Below, in pieces: positions 38,601 to 50,600 of a DNA stretch of 64,000 nucleotides. The position numbers and the translations under genes were made by a program. The notes under the pieces are model-generated. The model did not search any database, was not told the origin of the DNA, and worked only from the letters and a program-made list of their open reading frames with translations. The DNA is taken from assembly GCF_037975245.1 (NCBI RefSeq), contig NC_092580.1, positions 19,518,501 through 19,582,500 of the forward strand, written 5' to 3'. The stretch comes from Apostichopus japonicus. Its lineage: Eukaryota > Echinodermata > Holothuroidea > Aspidochirotida > Stichopodidae. Within the stretch, counting starts at the first letter, position 1; the number at the start of each line of letters is the position of its first letter.

Positions 38601-41600
38601 TGAAAACCCACGGCCTTGCCTTAAACCACAGTGGCTTCCTTTTGTCAAAGTTAGAATGCTGTCTTGTCCTAAGTTGAAGAGTCAGAAAGGCATACCTTAA
38701 AACAGGAGAGTTGTGCAGTATTTTATTGTTACTCATACAATGAAACTAAGTATAACCGAGTGGGGCACATAATAACTCAATGACAAACTTTGTATGTAAA
38801 TATGGGGGAGTGTTCATAGTTTGTAAAACGTTAGTCACAATACAATTTCTGCATGAATTGGAACAGTCTCACTCATAAATGATGTGTCAATGAATTATTT
38901 TTTACCAAAATGTCTGCATTTTAAATAGTTTTGTAAAACTAGTCCTTCACCCTGTGAACCAGAACATATTATTGTTGCATTTACATTTACATGTGGAATC
39001 ATCAATATAATTCATCCAGTTATTAAAGTGTCCATTCCACTGGGTTCAGTAGATTGCTACTTCAAAATCCAATAGCAACCAGTGTCTTCAGGATGGCTGA
39101 GTCACACTGTACAGTGGTATTCAGTACTGCCTTCTGTGGATTTGATTATTTCTGGCCTGTGAATCAATAAACAGGGTTTTGTTTCTGTGTCACATTCACA
39201 GTAGATATAAATTTCATTTAGGGCCAATGTGTGGAGTCTGTCTGTATCCTAGGGTTTTCAAGCTAGCATTCATGAAAATATTTGAGTTAATTTTTTATCA
39301 CTTACAGTATATTTCCGTACATTTTCCTCAGGAAGTGTGTCCATGTGTTTTGATACAAGGTCAATGAACTTCAGGCCCCAACATACACTTCACACCATTA
39401 AGTATGTATGTAGGAAATATCTTAATGTGTCTGGTTCTCATGCTGCTATACTTACTAGAAAAGATCACAATTTTTACAGATGTCTCCTTTGTTTCTCTCC
39501 CTAAATTGCAATCAAATATTAATTTTTACATTAATGAGAATACCAGGATTGAAGATTAACTATCTAATAAAACTTGTGCATTGAAGCACTAATAACTACA
39601 AAACCTGGGCTTAAACTATGAATTTTCAGATTCTCAAACAACTGTGAAATTAAGCAGGGTGGTAAGAGGTCACTGGTTTTGGTGGAATGGCTTTCAAATC
39701 AAGATATAGGTCAATGAATCCTCTGATATATATATCTAAATAAGTGTGATAGGCTCTTGGAAGGCACTATTGATTGGAGTCAATGTCTTAGCTATGGGAC
39801 AGACCTTAATCTCAACAGGAAGGCTCTAATGGGTCAAACAATTGGGCATTTGGAAACTTAAATAGATATCAGAGCATCTTTAAGTGATCTTTAATAGGGT
39901 GACACACATGTATCAAAGAAGTGTGATAGTTGTGTGAAGTTAATAGGGTCAATGGCTTCGGTTCAGTTTCTTCAAGATTTGAAGTGGCTGTGGAAGGTTC
40001 AAGCAGTAGCTAACTATTGGTGGTAAAGTATGAGAGATCATCTTCACCGCGAATGGTGCAAAGTTGAACACTCCATCATATGCCCTCCCTCACATCAAGT
40101 AGCAGTTCTTTGTAGAATTTACTGGTAATTTCAATGCTTTTCTTAAAGAATTGAATATTAAAGGAATAACATGGTGATCCCAAATTGTTGCTCGATATGC
40201 TTAATTAGTCAAAATATTTAAAAATCAAACAATGCATATATTAGTCCTTTTTGAAGATTTGGATTATATTTGCTAGTGACCATGGCATTTATAAGGAGCA
40301 ATGAGTACACACTGTTGTGATAGTAACAGACTGGTCAATTTGATACCAAGTCAGAGCTTGGCCCAAGAGGTTTAATACCAAATTGGCGATGTTGCCATGT
40401 AGTTACACATTTACCACTTCATAGTCTGTTTGTGTGAAGTTTGAAAAGATCAAGAGATGCTTGTTTTTGGTTGAGTTTATAAATATATAGTCCTTTTGCT
40501 CTCCCTGTAATTGAAAAAAATGGAGATTAAATAGTAAACTGGCCAATTGAGTCTGTAGAGGAAGAACATAATGAACTAGCAGGTTCCGTGCCAAGTAATG
40601 AGCCGTGCGCTCACATCATCATGTTACAATAAAGTAAGCTAATCCAATCGGCTCAACGAGACATTATCAAAATAGAGACCATTTAAGGTTGGTGCAAAGG
40701 TTTGTTCTGTCAGTTGATGCTCATACTAGCTGGATCGTAGAGATCAGACTTTAGATCAATAACTGGAACGATGGCTTATCTTTGCATGTCATCGGAATGT
40801 CCTAGTACAGATCTCAAGTTTGATTATGTAAATTGATGTGCGAAGGTCAGGGGATGTAGGCTAGACAGATAGCCCAATATAAACAAAACAAAATGTTGTA
40901 ATAAGTGCTTCTGTGATGTATGTTGGGTGCTACATGGAAGAGTTTATAAAAATATAAAAAATGACATACTTTTGACGGTTCAAAGTGCAGCCTACAAAAG
41001 CAGTTAACCTTTATAGTGAACATGAATTTAATATTTATTTCAACAAATTCAAGAGAAAATGGAAGTTTTTTTCTTAAAAGTTTCCTCATTTAATTGTATG
41101 ACACAAGTAGGGAATTTATGTTAAAATAGAAGTATATGTGCCACATGATTAACAGAATTAACCTCTTTTTTGTTCTTATTAGTTGAAATAGAAGTATGTC
41201 ACATGATTAATATCATTAATCTCTTGTTTTGCTCTTTATTAGTGCTATCACAGGATAGTGAGTGATATTGTGTCATGCATCAACATTCCTAAGGACTTAA
41301 TCACATGACTGTTTTGTGTGAGTTACTCAAAAGATCGGTGTAAAACTAAACCGTAGAACCTTACACTGAGTTCATCGTCCTTTACTCTCCTTCTGACTTG
41401 GTTTTCACCTTCACATTATCTTGTTTTGTTCTTTTGTCCCATGAATGACTAGCTCTCGCTTCTTTCAGTGAAAGCAAAACTTTTATATTTTCAAAGCGTG
41501 TAAAAGTTGTACAAACATTTCAAATGGTCTCTGCATCTTATATCTTTTTTCCTTTGTTCTTTTGGCAGAGGCTGTAAAGAATGCCACTGGTCCATTATTA

Positions 41601-44600
41601 GTTGAAGTGTCCAAAACTCCAGGAGCTCATTTGGGTATCACACTCAACTCTGCGGTCAACAATGGAAAACTGGCTGTGATGATTGATGCCATCAAACCGG
41701 GGAGTATAGCAGACAGGTGTGTGTAGTTAGTCTCTGGTAACATCATTATCCTCACCAGAAAAAACGAGTTTGTTTGTCTAGACATGTACTTTGATACAAA
41801 TACAAAGTAATCTGTTACATTCTCTTAGGGACCATGAAAAATACCAAGTAACAGAAACTACTTATTTCTGTGATCCTTTTAATGCAATATAGGTAGTCAG
41901 TGGTGGGCTTGATCCCATCGCTATTAAATAAATCCAGGCACTGGGATCTTTGTCATGATTCATAGGTTAGTATTCAAGTACTCGGTCTCTGTCGTGATTG
42001 ACCATTAAGTGTACAAAATACTTGGTTTTGTCTTGATCCTCAAATCATTGTACAAAATACTTTAATGACCAATAAGTGTTCCAAATCTTTGGTTTGTCTT
42101 GATCCTCAAATCAATATACAAAATACTTCAATCACTAATAAGTGCACTAAATACTTGGTATTGTCTTGATCCTCAAATCATTGTACAAAATACTTTAATG
42201 ACCAATAAGTGTACCAAATATTTGGTTTTGTCATGATCCTTAAATAATTATACAAAATACTTTTAGATCTCCGAGTAAGTATTCCAAGTACTTGGTGTTT
42301 TTCATAATCCCACAATAAGTAGTAATAAATACTTGGTCCATGTCAGTTTGTCACTATAAGCAAACTAAGTTCTGATCTTTGTCAAGATTTTCACAATAAG
42401 TGCATAAACATGTAAAATATCACCCAATGCCATATAAAGACTGACAAAAACAAATGCTAATAGCATTTGAGATTTTGTAATAGCAGATACAATTTTTGAT
42501 CCCTACTTTCAGATGTAACTGTGCATTAGATAATGTGTGACCCCTTGGCACAGTATTATTGTTGACCCATTTATTGAGTGTCACTTTAGGCAGATTAAAA
42601 CTCAATTTCTTTATCGATGGTCTTTTTTGATGGTGAGGTCAATTGTTTGGCACAGTTTTGTAATTTGAACCATCTCTTAGGAGATGATGATGTAAGATGG
42701 GTAACAGTTTGGTGTACCAGATATTTCTAATGTTAAAAACATATGCGAAAGGGTTTTGTCATTCAAGAGTGATTTTGATGTACATTGAAGATGTATATAA
42801 CACCTTTTAACACCTTTATGAATCCAGTTAAAAAGGAAAAACTATATCAAAGCAAATAATAGCAACAGATATATCTTGGTTTCCTAGCCAGTCCTCAGTT
42901 GCAAAAGTTGAATAATTTGTAGGAAGTTAACCAATCAATATTTATCTCACATAAATAGGTCTATGAGTTAAAATTATATTATAAATGAAAGTGTACACAT
43001 TCTTTTTAATATGTGAGTCCCAAGTTTTGTTCACCAATAGAGTTTTGTAAAATTGCAATTTAAGCTAATGCAAGTTTAAAGGCCAGTTGTATCTAGAAAC
43101 GTAATATCTAGAGCACCAGTATTTTTCAATATGATAATAGCTTACTCTGATATCACTATCATCCCTCTGTTTATTTTGTCAGAAGTTTCGACTTCCCTTT
43201 GTTGATGAATAATGTCAGCAATTTTATCGACATTAAATATAAAACAGAGGAAGTTCTTGCGTGTGAGGATTGATTCTTTGTTTATAACTACTCTGTCTCG
43301 ATACTTATTTGAAGGTGCGGAGCTTTACACGTCGGAGATGAGATCTTGACTATCGACGGTTCCAGCACCGGTCACATGACCGTACCGGAGGCTACTCAGC
43401 TGCTGGGGTCGGCATCAGAGCAGGTCAAGTTGGAAATAATGCCGCTGAGTCAGATGACCCCAAGATTGACCTATCACAACGAACCCAAACTCATGATGAA
43501 CGGTGAGCTGCCACGAAAAACTAACTGAAAAATGTGGCTCGTAAAGTAGCAATGTATGATGGGTAATAGAAACGGTGGATCAAAGCTAAAAGAGAACAGG
43601 AACCATAATTACCTGTTAAAGGGAATTTTACATTAGTATTTACTTATGATCACAAATATTTGCTTTGAAAGTTTGATCCATTTTCTCACTTACTGGCTCC
43701 ATTTGACTACAGCACTTGTAGCTATCACACATTGCAATCTGTCATGCTAAGGAGACGAATGTGTTGCATGGATATCCACACTAGTTAAATTTTGGAATTC
43801 ATAGGTGTAGTTTCTTTTGGTAGAAATAATAAATATAATAATAAATCATAAAATATTTATGTAGTACTTAATGTAAAAGAATATCTCAAAACAGAAATAG
43901 AGAAAAATTTGTAAAAATCGAAAAATATACCATACATAAAAATAATGAAAAAGTCAAAAGTTAAATCAAACACATTGAATTAGTAGACTATTGACTGACT
44001 AATGTGGAGCAACCAAACAGTTGTAATGAGATATGTCTCTTAGTTAGAACAATGGGTACTGATTTATGTATGACTTTATGTATGGCTGGGTAAGTATGAC
44101 AAATCAGCCTAACACACAAAGTACAACTGTATGTGTATTTGAAGAAAGAGCTTCATCTGTTTAAGTTTCAAGTTTATTAAAAATCCAGTATAAATACATG
44201 AAAGTACATATTTATAATAGGATATGAAAAACAGTTATGAAGCTTATAAAACAGAGTTATAAAACTTAAAACAGCATGTACTGTATGTACAAATAATAAA
44301 TCAAATGTTAATAAAGGAATTAAAGTAGGTTTTGTGGAACAACACCCTGAATTAATATGGCAGGCCTATAAACGAAAGAATTTTTTAATACGTACAGTTC
44401 GAAATTTTGGCGTGATTGTCCTATTTCTCAAATTGTAATTAGTCTGTTGAAGAAGTGACTTCAGCCCTTTAAGGAGTGGGTGTTTCTCGTCTCTATGAAT
44501 TTTATGAGAAATCCTTTTAATATCTGTCATAGCTGCATTGTTTACTTGGTTAATAAGGGTGTTATCATCGAGGCTAAACATTTTGGCACAGTAACTACAG

Positions 44601-47600
44601 ACTACAATGAAATCAAACACATTGAATTAGTAGACTGTTGACTGATTAATGTGGAGCAACCAAACAGTTGTAATGAGATATGTCTCTTAGTTCGAATAAT
44701 TGGTACCGATTTATGTATGACTTTCTGTATGGCTTGGTAACAATGACAAAGTTGCAGCCTAACACACAAAGTACAACTGTCAGTGTATTATAAGGAAGAG
44801 CTTCATCTGTTTGCGTGCATGATTTCCTACTAGGGTGATAGACTAATGATGTAATTACAGACTACATTGTATATATATACTTGATCACAAGACTCATGGG
44901 ACTTTGCTTTGTCATAGACCTAGTTTGAAAAAACTTCTGTTTTAATGACTGGATCAATCATCACGTAGTTAATTAGACCTTTCGCAGTACTTACAGACTT
45001 CCGTTGTTTAATAATCCTAAGGAGTTCCCTCGTCTTTTTAACCCCAGACTCTCTTTCGCAATCGATGGGTCTCTCGCCGTACAATTTCTCCAGCACCGGT
45101 AACATCCACGGCTATCACAGTGTGCCCGGTTATGGAGGAGGTCTAGCAAACCGGAGTATGTCTGGCAACCTGATGTCTAGTAACCTTATGATGAACCCTA
45201 GGGCCATAACCCAAACACCAAGTATGCCAGGCAGCTCCACCCTCTCCAGGAAAATGAAAAACAAGAAGAGCGGATCACAATGTGAGTTGATCAATCAATT
45301 TATCTATCGATCAATCATATTCATCTATCAATCAATCAATCAGAATTGACCGACTTCATTTACACTCTGATGGGACAATTTCCTTTTTATACAGTTCGTC
45401 CATCTCCCGCTTTCAAAGCAAATGTACTGAGAGTATGAGCAGTATGAATATCAATGTTTGTTTCTATGTGATAAAAGTTAGGAACTGTTGTTACTGTCAG
45501 TATGAGTGCTTTGAAGCATGGAGTGGGATGATAGTATGGAGTGGTAGTAGCATTAGGAAATTGTCCCTACTGGCTGTCATTTGAAAGCATTTCATTAAAG
45601 TGTTTGTCAAAGTCCACATATACTATTTGGTTCTTATTTTGCATCAAGTTTTTGCAAAGCTCTTGCTTATTGTAATTTTTTTTTAAATTGCATCGTTTGT
45701 CTTTCTCTGGAATCTGGGATATTTATGTGTACGTTTGATACATGTACATATGATGTGAGAATGTTTGAGAAGTGTAAGTTTAATTTAAATATAAGTACAC
45801 CATTTTCTGCTTTTCTATTCGGCAATTAAAAATGAAAAATAGGTTTCATAAACATTTTATGTAGAAAGAAAATTGTGACAGTGCATAATATAAGAGAGGT
45901 TTGAATTGACAGAAGTCTTGAAGATTGGAAATAACAATACAAAGTTAATCTATACGTACAACTTAAGCTGTTATCTTGCAGTATACAAATGTTTCCAGAA
46001 ACCATTGGATTTAACCAGTTTTCTCATTTGTTCTATAAATCTGATTTCAATCTGTCACAGTGTCTTTAGCCTCGACTATTAACGGTCTGAATGCTGCTCA
46101 GCTCTCCTAAAACCAATGGATTGAACCAGTTTTCTCATTTGTTCTATAAATCTGATTTCAATCTATCACAGTGTCTTTAGCCTCGACTATCAATGGTCTG
46201 AACGCAGCTCAGCTCTCCCACATAGCCTCCATGCAGGTTGTACTCTACTCCAGAATGGGCGATTTTGGGATAATGTTACAGAACAGTATTTTTGCCACTG
46301 AAGCAATAGGTTCACCAGCTGTAATAGCCAACATTGAACCATCAGGAAAAGCAGACAGGTATTTAAAAGCAATTTGACTTTTTGAGTTACTTTGGTATGA
46401 GACCATCTGGGCATAGAAACTAGTGTTGGAACTGCATATGACCAACATCAGGGGCTGGCACAAAATGGGTCTGCTGGGCTGTTGTGAAATTTTGAAACCC
46501 AATCCATGTGAGGCAACCCTTTAGGATGTATCTGTTCCTGTACAAAATGGATACATGACATTATATGGGAAATAAAAGACCAGAAAGTTCCTAATGTTGT
46601 CCACCTGTTAAATTGGAATATCCTTCTAAAGTAGGGGCTTACTTCAAACATTTAAAAACATTTATTTCAGATCATTCATATTGCATACATGTCTTATCTT
46701 ACTATGGGGTAAGGTCCTAGGGCCTCAATGGTAGGTAGGGTTTGACAGCCATCTCATGAGATGCACGAAATTTGCTCACTTGTGATCTAAAGGTTTATCA
46801 TGGGTGAAACAAGTGACAGTTTTACCGACAAACTACAAGTTCTCCAAATAACTGATGAACGGGAGTAAATCATTTAAAATTCAAGTAGATCCTTGAGGGT
46901 ATCAAATTTGATGTGACATGAATATAATCAAAGACAGAATCTCCACTGACAGACTCTGTGGAATTGAAATGTAATTTAGACAGATACTTCGTATGTGTAG
47001 AATGTTGCTAAGTTCAAGAATATTTCAGGTGTTGCAAAGGAGAACTAGCTGTATGTGTGTTTTTGAAAACCAGTTAGCCCAGCAAATTCCTTTTATCAAT
47101 CTTCATTTAAAAAAAAAAAAAAAACAATTTTAGCCCGTACTTATGATTTCTTGTTCCATCAGACCAGCATTTGTAAATCTTACATTAATGAATCATGAAT
47201 GTAATTTGCTATAATTTATCATGTTTAGGTGATAATGCAGCTATACTAATAAAACTATAATACTGTTGAGCTCACACTGTCCTGTGTTCTACAAATTCAC
47301 TGCACAAGTTCAAACTGTATATAATTTCAAATGAAGAAACGTCATTTAGGAATTTAATGCAAATACTGGATATTCCTTATTTGCAGGTCAAAAACTAATT
47401 TAACTTCTTGGTTATTCTTTTAAACCCTCAGTCTCTGTTAAATTTAACCTATGTTCCGTGTCCTTTACTTTACACCCTTTATCTAGATGTGGTGTGCTTC
47501 AACCTGGAGACCGTATCCTTGCCATTAACGGTCGTTACACGGAAGAGATGACCTCGGATGAAGCCAGTCATCTTCTCAGAGAGAGCGGTCAGCAGTGTGT

Positions 47601-50600
47601 GCTAGATGTTGAATTTGACATCGCTGGTAAATAGCCATTTCTGTTTTATTACACTTTTTGGGGGGAAAAACTCATAAAAATATTTAATGGATAAGAGCAA
47701 AGACATTGATGGCTGTAATGGGATTCTAATGGTGATCTCTGGGTGTAACCCGGGTATAGTCAACCAGTCGGCTCTCTGTTGTACATTTACTTGTATAAGA
47801 TATCTAAAATACAGAAATATGTCTGGAGATAGAAGAGAAGCACCAATAAGGTGACAAGGGTTCTTGTTTCATGTGATAGACAGATCTTTTCCTTTGGGGG
47901 GGGGGGGTATGGGGCAGGGGTACCCATTTTCATAGGAGACAAAATTGTTCTTGAAATGTCCACAGCATCGTCCTCATGGCATACCATGCTGTTAATTTCT
48001 CATGAGGTCAAGAACATACCTTACCACAGCATGGGAATTCTTTTCTAGATATCAATTTGAAACTTTGTGAAAGGTTATTTCAAGGATGGTAAATTATGAA
48101 GACTATGGAAAGTTTTCAACTGAGATTGATATATATATAACACTTTTAATAACACTTTTAATACTGTATTGTTAAGAATCACAGAGCAATCCCACTACTA
48201 AAAAGAAAGTTTCTTAAACTATTTCAAAGGTGTTGTTCCTCATGGATCAGCTTGTTGTGAGTTCTATGTTTCTATGTGAGTTCTATGTTTCATGGATAAA
48301 AAATTAAAGAAAGCGTTCTTTTCATTTCATTTAGTTGATTTATCACACAAGGTGCACACATTTGGAAAACTATATAGCATTACACAAATGAGAATATGAA
48401 GATACCTATTCACAGAATGAAATGTACTTTGTTGAAAATCATGTCTAGAAGTTATTTATCAGTCTGGAAGTTTTTTACAAAATAGTCTAATTTGATGATT
48501 ATGTAAGGTGCTTAACTGAGCTGAGGTCCATAAAATCCATGAGACTATTGGAGCAATCCACAACCTAGACTGATCTGCCATGTTTCCCCAAATAGATAAA
48601 ACTAGTCCAAGAGTGAGCATCCGAAAACATTAAAATTAATTTCCTGTCGTTCCAAATTCTATGTTACAGGTCACTTGCCCTTTCCCATTCACAAATTGTT
48701 GATTCTCAGCTGAGTGAAGAATAAATACAATGTTATTATCCTCTTCTCTTCAACGATAAATGTTGAGTTCTTTTCGTTCTGTACTTTCTACTTTCAATAG
48801 AAACAGTCGTGCCAAGCAGTGGAACTTTTAACGTGAAGTTACCTGTTGGAGATGCTGGATTGGGGTTAACTTTAAGCTGTGAGTTTTCTGTGAACAATGG
48901 CTCATGATTTTTAAGATTTGTTTATATGATGTTGAATTTAATATCGAACCTGTCTGTTAAAATTGTGACCTTGACACGTTAGTATGTACACCTGGTATTT
49001 GCCTTTGTCACCTCAGACTGTCCATTCTGCTTAAGCTAATTAATTGTTCATTTAAGAATGAAAATTTTTCTTGATATGATATATTAAAATAGTTTAAATC
49101 AGATCTGTTAAAGTTTTCGTTCTTAAAGATGCTAATTAGTAATAATCGTGAAGCAGTCAATAATAGAAATTATGATAATTACAGAAATATGCCTGACAAT
49201 GAAAAATCTAAACTACAGTGTAAGACATTTATCCCAAAGGTAATGAGGGAGGTATTGAAGAACTTAGCATGCATAGACTCCGGATGTGTGACCTGAAAAA
49301 TTCGCAGATGACATTGCAAGGGTCCTACCTGTACATTTTTCAGTCGTCAGATGAGTACTTTACTTCAGAAGAAATAAAAAATATGTGTGTTTCTTTTACA
49401 TCTTCTGCTGTACAAGCAGTTATTTTCGTTAGATATATTTCCACTTTTTTGTATTTAAAGCTTTGTTCCCCTATCAACATAATGGTACTAACCAAAGCTC
49501 CAGGTACATGGACTTTTGTTATAGGAGGTTACCAATTCTGTATCAAACACAACATATTGTAACATTTGAAGACATTTTAACTACATAATATTATCAAAAT
49601 CTACTGTTTTCATCGTCAGTGGAATTATCTGGTTGCAAATTTAACAGCAGTAAAACATTTGAGCTGATTCCTGAAGTTATTGCTTAAATATATGTTAAAT
49701 CTTCTTTGCTACTAAATATTTATGATCAGGGGGGTTGGAAGCTTCCAAAAAGTGGGGGGGGCACAACATCAGAGGGGCACTTTCTCATTCCACAACCACC
49801 ACTCGTTATGCTATAAACCGATACACACCAGCCATATCACTTAAATATATATGATGTGTTAGTGTGCTATCAATACTATTTTTTGAGATTGTTTTATTGT
49901 TAACTGTGCTACAAAATGATGTGAGTGCCATTTTAGAAATAGCATGTACAGACTAAAAATAAATCATTCAAAAAAATTATTAAAAGGCTTAAGATTTCCA
50001 AAAGACAGTTTTTCTTCAAAGGGGCACATTTTATTTGCCAGTAGGGCACATTTGCTCTTTTGGAAAAAAGTGGGGGGGGGCACATTTATGATGTTTATGA
50101 TGTTCTGTTCATTAGCAATTCATTAATTCAAAATCAAAATTAGTCCAAAGAACTTAAGACAGTAGTTAACAGAATAATAATGATAACACCTTGGTTTCTA
50201 CTTACAGCTGCAAGAGGTCGGACCTTAGGAGAGGGTCTGGTGATTTCTCAAGTTAAGAAAGGAAGCATTGCCCATAGGTAAGAAGTTTTCAGTTATCTTT
50301 ATGCAACTTAGTCCTAGTTAGGTAGAAAACTTAAACAGAAAAAGATAGACCCAAAGTTACTAAGATATGTTGACAAACAAGGGTTGTAAGTTTTCATCCT
50401 TTAAAACTTTATTAGTTGAATAGTAACTGAATACTTTTGGCCTTGAATTTCTTGTTAGTATTGTCTTAATAAACAAGAGTACAGCAATTACTGACTAAAT
50501 AATGCATTCATCATTTTTATAATAAAAAAAAAATTGTTTTTTACAAAGTTGTGAATGACTTAATAATCTTGATTTTGTTTTGTTTTAATTGATCACTCCT

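Larger units (their letters stand above)
35796..41568 (+). other. GRIP intron 6, 5.8 kb
   Basis: Holds a repeat fragment (36837-36907) with a 10-C run (36947-36956) and a short GTACTCGTACTCAC repeat (37969-38027). The rest is AT-rich with no supported gene; the minus-strand ORFs at 38265-38736 have no recognisable family. Confidence 0.6.
43503..45047 (+). other. GRIP intron 8
   Basis: A 1.5-kb intron dominated by two 200-bp direct repeats (43963-44162 and 44610-44812) enclosing a retrotransposon-like segment. Confidence 0.65.

Noticed and set aside
45290-45345. ATCA-rich frame extending GRIP exon 9
   Set aside because: It is translation through the intron after a good GTGAGT donor at 45282. 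The frame hits a stop and the sequence is simple repeat.
49269-49562. 97-codon ORF in GRIP intron 12
   Set aside because: Unspliced intronic ORF without domain features.
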